Assembly (NCBI RefSeq): GCF_022682495.2
Contig: NC_071390.1
Coordinates: 168,293,220-168,357,219 of the forward strand
DNA: 64,000 nt
Reading direction: 5' to 3'
Source: Desmodus rotundus
Taxonomy: Eukaryota > Chordata > Mammalia > Chiroptera > Phyllostomidae
A program made the translations under genes and the position numbers. Below are positions 11,335 to 23,189 of this stretch, piece by piece. Within the stretch, counting starts at the first letter, position 1. Every line of letters begins with the position of its first letter. Below the pieces are notes generated by a model. The model ran no database searches, had not been told where the DNA came from, and was given only the letters and a program-made list of their open reading frames with translations.

Positions 11335-11445
11335 ATGATCAAAAACATCTTGCGGGATTTCTGTACTCAACACTTTAAACATCTCTGGGGTGGTTGTGAT
11401 ATTCAGAAATACGCATAAGGATTTAAACGTGGCGAAGAATTTCAC
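11335..11445. other. CpG-bearing DNA right of the candidate MITE
   Basis: Several CpGs continue here, including 'aaacgtggcgaagaatttca'. A 61-codon minus-strand frame spans 11260-11445 but resembles no protein I know. It may be part of a larger element or a small conserved region. Confidence 0.35.
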
Positions 11446-11724
11446 TGTCTACTTTTTATAGTTATATGGAGTTTTCCTCCAGATTAGCTCTTTCCCTTTA
11501 ATTTTATGGTGAATTAAACACCAGACTTTAAAATATATATATATATTTCTTCTTCAGATATCTGCAGCATGATTTTCCTTTGGAGAAATACCACTCAGCC
11601 CCTCTTAGCAATACCATTTTTGGGAGGAGGGCTAATCTTGTTCTTAGTTCCCGGGAAGAAAATTTGTGTGGGGCATTAAAGGAGACCCATGTCGACCAAT
11701 CAGACAATTATATTTTCCTAGCCA

Positions 11725-12015
11725 TGGTGACAGATCCAGGGACAGACATGTGACCACGTCAGGCCAATCTAAGTCAATGAGGCTAATTTTGGACTTATTT
11801 TAAAACTGTTGGGGAGGAAACACACTCTTCGTACTGAGGTTGCTGAAAGAATAAATTATAAATTAATCTGGGAGCTGCTGGTAGCTATTTTGCCATTAAG
11901 AATGAAGACTGCCGGAGAGTGGAACCAATACAGAAGTCAGCACTGTTAAGAGAGGGACAAAGATAGAGTCCTAAGGATACCACTGATTTCCTTTGGAACC
12001 CTCTAAATCTGATCC
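11725..12015 (+). repeat. Ancient mammalian interspersed repeat, family unassigned
   Basis: The order 'gtgaccacgtcaggccaatc', 'gggagctgctggtagctatt', 'gaatgaagactgccggagag' and 'agatagagtcctaaggatac' resembles a widely dispersed mammalian repeat that contains '...gggccaatcag...gagctgctggcagccat...gagtcctgatgac...'. I cannot name the family with confidence. Confidence 0.45.
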
Positions 12016-12790
12016 AGAATATGACCAAAATTTTCAGTCACTGTGGCTAACAAATTATCACTTTCCCCTACACTAGTAAAATCGGTGCTGTGGCACTTGC
12101 CACTGAACAATACAAATACAGTTATTCTCTTGACTTCCAAGTGTTGGAACTGCCAAATGCATTTTAAATGATCAGCACCATTAGCAACAAACAGTCCAAG
12201 CCTTTCAGACTGCTCAGCTACGCTCTCCATGCCTGTCTCAGTTGAGTGCTTACTCTCAAGCTCTAACCAGTGAACTGCTTTGCCCAGCATCTGGTCTTGG
12301 CACTCTGTCTTTACCTTAAGAATCTGAATATAGGATTTGAGCTCTTTATTACAGCATGGCGAGATTGTTTTGTGTGAACACACATGGCTTCTTCTAACTC
12401 ATTCCCAAATGAGTCTTCTCCATCAGTGCACAGAGATGCCCATGGCATATGGCTCCAACTACACTATTATAGTCACTCCCTACAGAGATTCTCTGGGTCA
12501 GCTCCGGGAGACAGTAATTACTCCTTGCATGGAAGTAGCTGTTCATCACTCAGGGGCTTTTGTAATTGATGTTTCTTACGCTGGTATTTCTTTCCTTTTA
12601 GAGATGCCTCAGAGAACTGCAGACAGCCTTCTTTAGATAGCATTTGCTTTCTTGTTCATTTAATTTTTTAAGCAAAGATCATCTCATGATGAATTTGGTC
12701 CTTTATGGCAAAATACCCCATCTTGACATCAGACCCATTGCTTTGATAGTGATCGATAATCTCTTGAAAAGAGTCACTGGGAATTTTGGG
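12003..12790 (-). pseudogene. Coding-like stretch, possible decayed retrocopy
   Basis: On the minus strand an open frame of 126 codons ends at 12003. Upstream of it the same strand reads like protein in other frames: SFQEIIDHYQSNGSDVKMGY at about 12710-12770 and QFSEASLKGKKYQRKKHQLQ at about 12565-12625. Both are rich in charged residues and interrupted by stops. This pattern fits a frameshifted, decayed gene copy, but I recognise no parent. No poly(A) tract lies at the expected left end, so a retrocopy is not proven. It could also be chance. Confidence 0.22.
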
Positions 12791-13144
12791 AAAAGGAACC
12801 GTATTTAATTATTTATAATTATGACATTATCTCTCAAAATTGCAAAGTGGCTCTTTGATATGAATGGCAAAAACTGTATATTGCAGGCAACACACTAACT
12901 TTCTTGGAATTTGAAGACTCACCTTTTCTTTTTTATTAGGTAAAGTACCATGTTGCCTCAAAATACTAACACAAGGAAATGTCATTTGTTCTCACCTGAT
13001 TAGAATACCGCATTTAACATTCCACAGATTTGAGGCTCCTAATAACCGTGCAAGCTGAAATCATTAGGACAGCTTCTTAGTTGGGCTAATATGAGTGTAG
13101 AAGAGGAAGTTTTAAGCATGTGCCCATCTGATAGAGGACCTTAT
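12791..13144. other. Unassigned AT-rich DNA
   Basis: No coding, RNA or recognised repeat signal. Confidence 0.45.
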
Positions 13145-13345
13145 TTGAAGAACATTATAGCTAAATTGGAGAGAGCATAGGGCAACAGAAATGATAAATG
13201 GAATGGAAGGGATTACTGAACATATGAGAAGAGATTAAGAAAAATGGGGTTGTTTAGTCTTGAAAGAAGATGAGTCTGAGGTGAATTGATTGAGGAATTT
13301 GAGCTAGCTAAGGGCCACGATGCAATTAAGTTTGATCCATTTGAA
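13145..13345 (+). repeat. L3/CR1-type LINE 3' fragment
   Basis: The order 'gagagcatagggcaacagaa', 'gataaatggaatggaaggga', 'catatgagaagagattaaga' and 'atggggttgtttagtcttga' parallels the conserved 3' part of L3/CR1-clade LINEs. These elements are extinct in placental mammals, so this is among the oldest insertions here. Confidence 0.55.
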
Positions 13346-14980
13346 GGTGTACCTTTAAGCAGAAATGTGTGAAAGGCAAATTAAAGGGCTCTTATTTTAC
13401 AGAAAGTGTAGTGATAAGCAAAGAAAGGATTTGTAAGTCCTAAGCTAAAATAAAAGTGTATTATCATACTTAAGAAAGTATTTGTACTGGTTAATTGAAG
13501 ACACATAAGCAGAGGAGAAAGGCAATGTGAATAAATAACCAAGGCCTTGTTGTTCATTTTAGAGGCAAAACATTTCTGTTTATTATTTTCTTCTTATTTT
13601 GTATCAGAATCAAAATATTTGAGCTGAATTCTAACTTGTTCACATGCTATCTAATTGATCTTGACCCTTGGTTTACTTATTTATTAAAGAGGTAGCAGAA
13701 TTAATTAATATTTACAATATTAACTAGATATTAAATAAGTAAATGAAATCTGTAAATCAGTTTAAAGTATAAAATACATATTATATATTTAACATTATAT
13801 TTACCAAAGCCTTCTTCCCAATGTAAATGTGACCAAGCAGAGTTTTGTGAAAAAATATATGTTGTAGAAAACACTCTGAAAAAAATTCAAATAATCTACC
13901 TGTCCTCTCTATCTTACTCCAAAATAACCACCTGGGGGAGCAATGAAAAACACATAAAATAAACTAAAATATTTGAATTTGGTACAGTATGAAGAAAAGT
14001 CACAAACACAAAATGTAGTGAGGGATAAGGCTAACTTATATAGCATGTGGACTTACATGAATAGACCACAAACTTTCCTCCAAGTCTTCTCTCAACCATA
14101 TAGGAAAAAAATACAAACCAAATCTTGAGAGTTACACAACATAGTATAGTTGGAATAAAATAAAATTCATCAATATGGCAAATAACAACTGTTCTTGGCA
14201 CTATGGTCAAAGGAGTGTGTTTTCTTAGTGCTGTCCTAAGAATAAAAATACTATCATAATGAATAAGTTTTTCAATAATATTTTTAAAAATATGTACTAT
14301 AATATTTATTTTAGTGCTCAATGGTATGAACAGTTGGTAAAAAAAATCCAACCATAATCTAGTAAGTGCAGTTCAAAGGAATATTGTGTAAATTGCTGAA
14401 AATACCGAGTTCTTTTTTGAACTCAGAAATAACAAATTCTATGAATTCATTAATGTAGTCATTCTATCAGTTCACATGGAATATCTACTATTTGAGAGCA
14501 TTAAGTTAAGTCTTTAGAATGTATAGAAATAAAGCATATTCCATTAATCAATTCTGCCTTTTGGATTTAATGGAATAGCTGGTATTAGGCTGAAACTCTC
14601 CTCAGAACCATAAAATAGAAAGAAAACATTCCCATCATTTAAACATATAGAGAACAACCAAAGCAATAGGATTTTTGAGACAAGGTTTCAGAAAGATATT
14701 CCTAAAAGGCTGAGAGGCTGCATAACACACTGAGCAGTTTTGTAGTGTATGAAAACGAAATTGAGGGCAATGAAGGAAGAGAAGCCTATACAGCCCAAGT
14801 TTTCTCGAGAGCCTGGAAGAGCTGTGCCCTGAGAGTAGAGGCAAATGGTAATAAAGTGACCTTGACTGATTGAAGTAATATGATCATGTTTTAGTTACTG
14901 GCCAGGAGACAAATAAATTCTTTGAAAAATAATATTATCAGAATTTTTAATGTTGTTTATATGTAATATCTAGCATGGAA
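13346..14980. other. AT-rich DNA, no assigned feature
   Basis: About 1.6 kb of strongly AT-rich sequence. A minus-strand frame of 106 codons (14031-14351) is low-complexity and AT-driven, with no recognisable domain. Part of 14560-14980 could belong to the 5' side of the following L1 fragment. Confidence 0.4.
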
Positions 14981-14984
14981 TTAA

Positions 14985-15807
14985 ATAAATTCCATAAAAC
15001 AACCAAATCACCAAAAGCAGGAGAAGAAACACAGAAAATAGACAAAAAGACCTCAGGTGAAAACAGTTATTAGAGTTTTCCAACAAAAACTTTAAGATCA
15101 CTAAAATTACTATGCTAACATTAGAAAGAAAGATATTGACATTAATCATAAATACATGAGAAAAAATTAAATGGAAATCCTAGTACTAAAAAATGGCAGA
15201 TATTAAGAGATTAGCAGATTTTTTAAATAGATGATTAAATACAATAGGAGATATGATTAGAGAATGGGAAGATAGAATAGTAGGAAATACCCAGTTTGTG
15301 GCAAAGAGAAAAATGAAATTAAAAAAAACAAAGAAAAGAGCTTACTAGACATCTAGAATATAATAAAAATGTCTAACGTAGTTGCAACTGAGTTCCAGGG
15401 TAAGGAAGAGAAAGAGATAGGATAGCGTAAAAATATTTTGAATAGATACTGACATTTTCCAAAATCAGTATTAGATACAAAGCCACAGATTTAATGAGCT
15501 TGGAAAAACAAAGGAGAATAAGTATAAAAAATATATGTATCTAGTTACATCATAGAAAAATTATTTAAAAAATAAAAAACAAGAACAAACAGAAAAATAT
15601 TACAAGCCAGAGAACAAAAGACACATTGTTTTCAAAGGAAGAACTATGGAGATTAACAAAAATATGTCGCTAACATTTAAACAGAAATGATAAAACCAGA
15701 AAATAATGGAATGACTTTAAACTGCTGAAATAAAATAATCAAACTAGAATCTAATTGCCACCAAAAGCATGCCTTGAAAATGAAGATGAAGTAAAGGTAT
15801 TTCAAAT
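14985..15807 (+). repeat. L1/HAL1 ORF1-type LINE fragment, left part
   Basis: A-rich sequence in the order of L1 ORF1: 'gacattttccaaaatcagta', then 'gccagagaacaaaagacaca' and 'ttttcaaaggaagaactatg', then 'aataatggaatgactttaaa' with 'actgctgaaataaaataatc', then 'gaaaatgaagatgaagtaaa'. It is old, with many stops, and codes for nothing now. It resumes after an inserted LTR at 16324. Confidence 0.65.
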
Positions 15808-16323
15808 GGTATTAGTATTATATCGCTGCCATTACAAATGACCACAAATCTGGTGGCATAAACAATATAAATTTATAATCATTTTATAGTTCTATGTATC
15901 AGAAGTCAAACACCAGTAGTCCTCACTGGATTACAAAGTGTTGTCGGGGCTGAATTTCTTTCCGGAGACTTTATGGGAGAATTCATTTCCTGGACTTTTC
16001 AATCCTCTAGGGGCCACCTACATTTCTTGTTCTGCGGCACTTTTGTTCCATCTTTAATCAGCAATGATAGATGGGCCGAGGCTTTCTCAGACTGCCACCC
16101 CTTTGGTTCCCTGGAGTTGGGAAAGGTCCTTTAGTTCTAAAGATGTAAGTGATTAGATCGGATGTTCTAGACATCTGCAATAATGTTCTCATCTCAAGGT
16201 GCATATCCTTAGTCACATTTGCAAAGCCCCTTTTGTCATGAAAGGTACCCTACTGTAACATATTCACAGGTTCTGAGCGTTCAGGTTAAAACATACTTGG
16301 AGGCCATTATTTTACCTACCACA
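15808..16323 (-). mobile_element. Solo LTR (ERVL-MaLR-like), inserted in L1
   Basis: The left edge resembles TGTATTAGT followed by 'gctgccattacaaatgacca'. The middle has 'gtgattagatcggatgttct' and 'ctcatctcaaggtgcatatc'. The right part has 'gtaacatattcacaggttct' and ends '...ggccattattttacctacca' plus CA. This is the reverse strand of an MLT-like mammalian LTR. No internal retroviral sequence remains. L1 sequence continues on both sides. Confidence 0.65.
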
Positions 16324-16525
16324 TAAACAAGCAAAAACTTTGAAAACTGGTTTCTAGCGGATCTTACTAAAATAAATACTAAAGGGACTACTTCAGGAAG
16401 GGGGGATACGTAATTCTAAAAATACCCATAATAATGCAGGAAGAAACAAAAATCATCAAAAAGGTACATACGTGGAAAGCATAACTGTTGAAAATGATAA
16501 TAATATGTTGAGGAATTAAAGTACA
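16324..16525 (+). repeat. L1/HAL1 ORF1-type fragment, right part
   Basis: 'acaagcaaaaactttgaaaa', 'ctaaagggactacttcagga' and 'gaagaaacaaaaatcatcaa' continue the end of ORF1-type sequence that was interrupted by the LTR. The right limit is approximate. Confidence 0.5.
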
Positions 16526-17575
16526 GAGTCCAGTTATGTGTTGGAGACAGTTAGCACTAGCTGGTAGGAACTTACTGAACATTTTTCAGTAATTCTGAAA
16601 GTTTGTTGTTAAACACACTATTTTAACTGCCATTAAAAAGTAAATTATAGAATATTGCAATAAAATAAATTATAGCAAAAACAAATGCAATGAATACTTA
16701 AAATTCATTACTTCCTAATTATTTTGTACAGTTTATTTTGCCTGCGCTCCTGAGCTTGTGTCTATTATATATGCAAGAAGAAAATACTACATAATGGTAT
16801 AGTAATGCATATTTTCTCTAACACTCATTCCATGATGTCATATTGTCATTTGGATTTGGTTATCATGGTCGTGTTTATACTATAAAAAATGGCAAATACT
16901 ACAACTCAAGGCTTGATTTATTGTTTTAGTTGATTGTCTAAAATGAAACAAAAATGTTAATTATGCAGATTAACTGTTATCCAATTTAGCAAAGAAGTTG
17001 CTCATGCCAATGTGTCAAGCTCTGACATTTATCTTTGTTATCTTTATTTCATTTTTGTCATGCATGTTAATATAACTGAGATATGAGCCCATTCATGTCA
17101 TAACCATACTTATTCATCAAATTCAGCCATAGTTGTACTAAGGATACAAGAACTTGAAAAAATTCAATGTAAGCATGCTGTGGGAATCAATTCACTGTAT
17201 GGGATTTATAACAGAATTGTATATTTTATTTTTATTTGTAAATTTAGTACTGTGCATTCTCGATCAGGAAAAATTATAACAAACTTACATACTTATGTAT
17301 ATATATGCGCTGCATACTGAAATGAGCCCAAATATTGAAGCAGTACAGGAAGTGGCATTAAAGTGTTATTATCTACATAGCCTGAGAGAGAGCAAACATT
17401 ACTAATTTAAGGTCAAGAATACAAGTTGTAATTTCTAGGGTGGGCACTTAAAGAATAGTACATAACAAGTTAATATAATAGAAGATAACCGCAACAGACA
17501 CTCTTATCCAGAAAGAACAAAGTATTTCATCCATTTCCATTTAATGTAATTACTGATATATTTGGATTTAAAAAG
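16526..17575. other. AT-rich DNA with possible conserved noncoding block
   Basis: No repeat recognised. The stretch 16940-17160 has several TAAT-type homeodomain core sites and lacks repeat landmarks, so it is a weak candidate for a conserved element. This is inference only. Confidence 0.3.
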
Positions 17576-17646
17576 ATAATCTCTGGGGAGAGAAGGCATA
17601 CAACTGTAATTGAATAACAATAAAAATTTTTTAAAAACATAATCTC
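17576..17646 (+). mobile_element. Very short L1 3'-end insertion with target-site duplication
   Basis: 'ggggagagaaggcatacaac' plus 'tgtaattgaataacaataaa' matches the last few dozen bases of bat-type L1. The eight bases ATAATCTC lie at both 17576-17583 and 17639-17646. The insert is only about 50 bp (17584-17638), a severely 5'-truncated L1 or the tail of one. Confidence 0.7.
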
Positions 17647-17689
17647 ATTATTTTTATTTAGTCCATCTAATTTTGTTTCTTTTTTTTCT

Positions 17690-18310
17690 TTTTATTTTCT
17701 CTGTGTATGGTTAGTCTCTTAAAAAAATTGTTACCATTTCTGTATACAGATTTGTAGCCTAACTTTTCACTACATGTTATATTGCAAACCATTAAATATT
17801 CTTTGAAAACATCATTTTTATGGCAACATAAAAATCTCATTATATGTACTATTATTTATCCTCTTCCTTATTGGTTGATATTTGCTTTTTTATGAGCTAC
17901 TATGAGTAATTTAATGAAGAACATCCTTTATCCTACATTTCATTGGCAAATCTCTGATTAGTCCCATAAGGTAGATTCCTAGGTATAGAATAAAAAGTTA
18001 TGATTTGTTTTAAGCACGTCATACATATTGCTAATTGACTTTCAGAAAGGTTGAACTAATTTTCACTCCCTCTAGTAATAAAAGAATCTTCCCCTTTTTC
18101 CTATTGTTTTTTCAACATTCAATATGATTACCTAAAAATATATTTCCCAGTTTTTTTAATTGAAAATACATATTTCATTGCTATTTCAATTTGCATTTTT
18201 GATTACTATTAAAGCTAAATGGTGTTGTAAATTTTATTGGCTATTTATACATCTTCTGTAAATTGTTGGTTCATGTATTTTGCCATCATTTTCTAAATGC
18301 CTTCTTTCTT
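17690..18310 (-). repeat. Old L1 (L1M-type) 3' region, reverse orientation
   Basis: The reversed L1 end is seen in order: 'gtagcctaacttttcactac', then 'tcctcttccttattggttga', then 'gaacatcctttatcctacat', 'gtagattcctaggtatagaa', 'gactttcagaaaggttgaac' and 'catcttctgtaaattgttgg'. It has no coding capacity. Confidence 0.68.
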
Positions 18311-18339
18311 TTTAAAAATGTTCTTATACTTTCAATGAG

Positions 18340-18790
18340 CAATTGATCCATGGAATTACATAAAATGATATTAATCAATTTATTAAATATTTACTAGCAT
18401 GCAGGCTTGTGAAAGATACAAAAATATATATATAACGCCCCCCAGAACTCATAAGATTAGTGGCTAGCTGTCAATTCATCTGATAAGACAATTCACGGTG
18501 ATGTGTCACTAAGGAACAAATAAATGCTATAGAAAATAAGCATACATGACAGGAAATACTAGTAAATGGCAAGTCTTTTTGATGGGGTTGGGCATGCTTT
18601 GAATCTTGAAGAAATAATAATAAATAGGTTAGGGAAGGAAGCTAGAGTCAAACAAAATGAAGGCAGAATATGTTCTGTGGTAGAAAGAGTGGGGGTCTGC
18701 GGGCTAGTGTTTTTAGCAGATGAGTTGATGCCGCCATTAGCTGAGGTCATTGGTAGCATTCGACACTTGACTTGATCTAGCATCTAGTAG
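18340..18790. repeat. Dispersed old repeat, family unassigned
   Basis: 'tttattaaatatttactagc', then 'gaactcataagattagtggc', then 'aaataaatgctatagaaaat' follows a common mammalian repeat pattern ('...tttattgagcacctac...ctcatggagcttac...'). Related stretches occur at 21590-22770, 26410-26686, 32700-32835, 36895-37150 and 58240-58410. Confidence 0.4.
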
Positions 18791-19584
18791 TCTTTCCCTT
18801 TCCAATAAAAATTTATTTCAAAATACCACATTGAGAGGAAAAGAAATAATGGTAATAAGGTGACAATGGTGAACCCAACAACAAGAGAAGAGGGCAATGT
18901 CCCCACCAAAGGGGGTGCCATCTGCAAATCATTTGAGTGTCAGCCCTAAATAAGGAAAGTGGAGGCAGAGTGTTCCTGGAACAGACATCACTCACAATAA
19001 GTCAGTCCTGAAATGTGTAAATACAGTAAGTGCATGTACCTCTTCCCACTACAGAGAGGGAGGACAAATGACTCCTTAATTTAGGATTATTACAAACTTA
19101 TTTTGGGATTATAGTTTTTTGGATTACTTGAGCAACTTAAACATTTTATTTCCAACAATTCTTGTTCTTTTTAAAAACAGCAAAATATTTATAAGCATTC
19201 AATTCATAAAGCGATTTTCAAAACAAATCATTTTTGAGCTTTCTCTTCATTGGTATTAGACCTGCCCTCCTGCGTAAATAACAAGAAAACTGGTCAAAGT
19301 GTATGAAGCATTGGGAAACAGGCCATATAGGACAGAGGGGGGAAACAAATGATGGGAGCTCTACTGTGGCCTGAGCTTTCTATGTGGAAGTGCTTTCTGG
19401 GCTATAGTGCAGGGAGGGGGCACCTAGCACCCAGCTAGCAGCGCACTGCAGTCTCGCTGAGTGAGAAGAAAACATCAGTGAACCTGTTAAAACACCGAGT
19501 CAAAAGATGTCACTCCTCCTCTCGGAACATGCACTACTTACTGGCTTCCCACTTCCAGAGAAAAGCATCTCTTAGGCACTAAAT
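18791..19584. other. Unassigned DNA
   Basis: Mixed composition with no recognised repeat. The part at 19320-19560 is less AT-rich than its surroundings and has no open frame of note. Confidence 0.4.
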
Positions 19585-19840
19585 GCTTCACTCCTCACCA
19601 TTACCTCTGAGATATTTCCTTCCACCGGGTTCACTCATCTTGAAGTACCCAGAACTTCTGAATCTCCAAGCTTTTCCTCAAACAAGCCAGGCTCTTTTCC
19701 ATACTTTTCCTTTTCCTGAAACTCTTTCCCTAAGACCGTCCTCTCACTCCACCCCCCCACTGACACTATACACACATAGATTTTTTCCCCTTACTTCACT
19801 CAGGTCTTCACTCAATTCTTACCGGTGAGGACGGGCCCTC
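19585..19840 (+). repeat. L2 LINE fragment
   Basis: Pyrimidine-rich sequence with 'caggctcttttccatacttt', 'tttcctgaaactctttccct' and 'cactcaggtcttcactcaat', matching the mid-3' part of L2. The 81-codon frame within it is a by-product of the repeat. Confidence 0.55.
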
Positions 19841-19989
19841 CACGGCCGCCATACATGACATACGTCCGCCAACTCATCATCCTCTGCCATACCCCTTATC
19901 TCACATTGCTGCTAGATGCTAAATCAGGTCAAGTATCTAATGCTGAGCGTTATACAATGCAGGCATTAGGGGCAATCCACCGCCCATGC

Positions 19990-20090
19990 AGTAAAAGATC
20001 TGCATATAATTTACATTGGCCCTCTGCATACTTGGATTTTCAACCGTGGATCTGAAAATAGCAGCTACCTTCATAGTATTTATCCACCTC
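19990..20090. repeat. Possible Tigger/MER2-like fragment
   Basis: 'cattggccctctgcatactt' followed by 'ggattttcaaccgtggatct' recalls the terminal region of MER2-type DNA transposons. Only about 60-100 bp is recognisable, so this is tentative. Confidence 0.3.
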
Positions 20091-20164
20091 AGGACACACT
20101 ATTCTTTTGTTTACCTAGTATTTTTTTAGCAATATTTAAAATTCATGACTTTAGAAATTTGTCT

Positions 20165-20245
20165 GTTTTCTCTATTTCTCCTGTGCCCAAGCCCTGGTAC
20201 ATGGTAGTGCTCAATAAACATGTATTCAATGAATGAATGACTAAG
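20165..20245 (+). repeat. L2 LINE 3' terminus
   Basis: 'ccctggtacatggtagtgct' plus 'caataaacatgtattcaatg' and then GAATGAATGA is the standard L2 end. Confidence 0.65.
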
Positions 20246-21060
20246 GAGAGTTCAGCCAAGGAGAGCAGTGAGTGTCTGCTTTCTAGAGGTCATGAGAGAA
20301 AGGGTTTTATTTAGCTAAAATTGAAATGCCCAGAAACATCAGCATACACAACACCGTGAAGTGAAGCATGAGGAAACCACTTCAGATCAGTTTGGCTACA
20401 GCGGGGGAGCCTCAGAGGTAAGCCAGGTCAAGTGGAGGAGAGTCTTGAATGTCAGCTGAGGTTGTTTGTTGGCTTGATTTTTTAAATGTACCTGGAAATC
20501 CATAAGGGTAACCGGCTCTGAAGGCCTTTAAGTGGGGGAGTGATTGTTTGAAGTAGTGGGTTGAGAGGATAAATTGGGCCTCGGAGAGAAGGAAGATACC
20601 TGAAAGCTAGGTAGCTCTTCAGCGTGGTCGGGGTCCCGTCTGTTAACAGGGTATTACAAACACTGGCTCACAGTCACAGTAATATTAAGCTTTAGTGATC
20701 AAAAAAAAAATCACTAAAATAGGACACTTTATTTTGACTGTTGCTTGCCAAGCATTCTCTGTGGATTATCAAAGGACTACATGAAAAGAAGGTTGAAATA
20801 TATTATTACCCTTGCAGGACACCTATTATTGTGAATGATTGATTTCTCTTCCCCAGTCCCCAGGGACATTGTGAGGTCAGTGCTGAGATCTAATAGAAAC
20901 TTTTACAAAAGCACTCCAAATCCATTTGGCTGAATCTCTCAAAGGAGAAAGATGTAAATTAGTGACTTTTGTGCTTTATTAGAATTAATAGTCCTTAACA
21001 TGCAGATTGTCTCTCATTTCCAACTTCATTCTCAACAATTAGTGATTGCTATCATCAATT
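20246..21060. other. Unassigned DNA
   Basis: The part at 20460-20610 may belong to the dispersed family noted at 18340. A perfect 9-bp hairpin (TTTAGTGAT at 20691-20699, ATCACTAAA at 20710-20718) surrounds an A-run. No gene is visible. Confidence 0.4.
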
Positions 21061-21064
21061 AGTT

Positions 21065-21190
21065 ATTTTACAGAGCCCTAAGAGGCACGGCCCATTTTAC
21101 AGATGAGGGAACTGAGGCCCACAGATGGGAAGCAATTGCCCTAGATCTCCATATCAAGTTTGGATTAGGTAGCAACTGGGCCACAGAAGT
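21065..21190 (-). repeat. MIR-like SINE fragment
   Basis: 'ccattttacagatgagggaa' and 'ctgaggcccacagatgggaa' are reversed MIR core sequence. Confidence 0.65.
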
Positions 21191-21589
21191 TTTTTAAAAA
21201 TCTCTTCAGTCCATGAAGTCATACTGGCTCTATTTTCTTATTAACATAGAAAATCTATGTATGCTCTAGTACTAGAATAGTATACACATGATTTGCTTAG
21301 GGACACCAACATTTGGTGACTTCTAATTATCAATACTCAGAATTTGTATCATCTAGGATAATGAGGTGATCAAAAAGATAACCATTAAACAACAATAAAA
21401 GTCAATGATTTGATGCTTTTAACTTTCCAGACTTTCACGTCAATTTCTTTCATGTAATACTTATTGCATCCTTATGAGTTTAGAAAAGGTAATCATTCTT
21501 ATTCCTATTTTATAAGTGGGCTAGACACAGTTTGTTTGACTGCTTTCCACAGGTTCAGAAGCCCACACACTATGCTTCCTTCATTCGAT

Positions 21590-22770
21590 AAGACATTCAT
21601 TTTTTTTCACTTAGCAAATATTTGTATCAACTATATGCCAAACATTATGATGGGCTCTAGATATACTCTGATAAATAAACTCGATAATCCTTGGCCTTGT
21701 AGATCTCACATTTCAATAGAGGAGACAGGAAATAAGTAAACAAATGTGTATTTGCACACTGAATGAGGAGATAGGAGGAGATTGGAGGCAATACTTTAAA
21801 AAAATGACAGTAATGGTCCTTCTTTGTTAAGATAATCAGAAAAAGCTTCTCTGAGGTTATGTTTAAGGTTAGACCAACATAGAGAAGGGCACAGTCATGC
21901 AAAGCACCAGGGAAGGTATTTCCTGGCAGAGGTAGTAATGCGTATGAACAGCCCAAAGAAGGAAATGCAGACGATATGCAGAAGAACCTGAAAAGTGGCC
22001 GGGGTCTCTGGAGCATAACAACGACAGCACAAGGGGAGACAGAAAGAGTAGGCAGGGGTCATATCACTCAGGTTCAGATTCTCTTAAAGTGTTTGACTTC
22101 ATTCTAAGTAGCATAGGAAACCATTGCAGGTTTTAACAGAAGAGCAATATAATCATAATTATCAGTTTAAAAAAAAGAGTGTGCTGGCTATAGCACTGGG
22201 GACAGATTAAAGGCAGAGTGGGTTGGAGAGGAAAGACTATAAGTATAGAAACACCAAGAAAGAAGTTTTTCCCGTGGCGTGGGGCCGAGGGTAATGGCAG
22301 TGGTGATACAGGTAAGTACAGGTAAGACAGATTTTTAGGTGTGTATTTTTGGTTGTGGAACCAATAAAATTTGAAATGGATTTGATGTTGGCTAAGAAAG
22401 AAGAAGCAATCATGGAGGACTTCCAGTTTCTAGTATCGAACACTGACGGAAGCAGAGCCCTATATGGGAACAGACAGGGGAAATCCAAGTGATCAGGTTT
22501 GAGCAGACACATGTGGGGTGCCTGTGAAACACCCAAATGGAGAAAACAAGTATGTAGTTGGGTGCACAGGTCTGGGACTTGGAGGGATGTGACTCATGAT
22601 GACGCCAATTTGAAAGTCATCTACATAAAGACAGCATCCACAGCCCGGGAGTGGAGGAGTGCACTTTCTGAGTGTGTATCCAAATGAAAAAAGAGGGTTG
22701 AGGACGGAGCCCTGGAAAAATTTCAGAATTAGTAATTAAGTACAGAGGAAAATCCTGCTAAGAAGCATCA
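21590..22770 (+). repeat. Long dispersed old repeat, family unassigned
   Basis: Over more than 1 kb the text follows a familiar mammalian repeat: 'gcaaatatttgtatcaacta', 'gatctcacatttcaatagag', 'aaagcttctctgaggttatg', 'gaaaccattgcaggttttaa', 'catggaggacttccagtttc' and 'gaggacggagccctggaaaa'. It is one of the longer continuous old insertions here. I cannot name the family. The ORF fragments inside are not genes. Confidence 0.5.
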
Positions 22771-23189
22771 TAAATAAGTACAAAAAAAGAGGCAGAGGGA
22801 ATCCTGCAGCATGTGTTTTTATGAAGGACAGGAAGACCATATTTCATTCATTCATCCTTCTCAGCCCTGTGGGCCTCCATCTGAAATTCAGCTTCTGGTG
22901 TGAGTAGCCTCTTTGCTGGAATGCATTTCCTCATCATCCTTTTGATTCCAATGAGCCATCTTTGATTGGTTTATGATTATATGCTTACCGGTTATTAAAT
23001 ACTTAAATACATGGTACCAACAGCTATACCACGCACTTTACACGCAGTTATCATATCCTATGCCACACTCATTCAGTAAAATGGATTACTTTTTCTTCTC
23101 TTAAATTCAGTTGTAGTTGATAAGATCTATTTTGGCGGGGGGGGGGGTTATGTTCAGAAAAGAGAAACAAGAAGTCACATGCTTGGCAC
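22771..23189. other. Unassigned DNA with poly-G run
   Basis: There is no recognised gene. An uninterrupted G run lies at about 23137-23147, just left of L1 3' sequence, and may be part of it. Confidence 0.4.
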
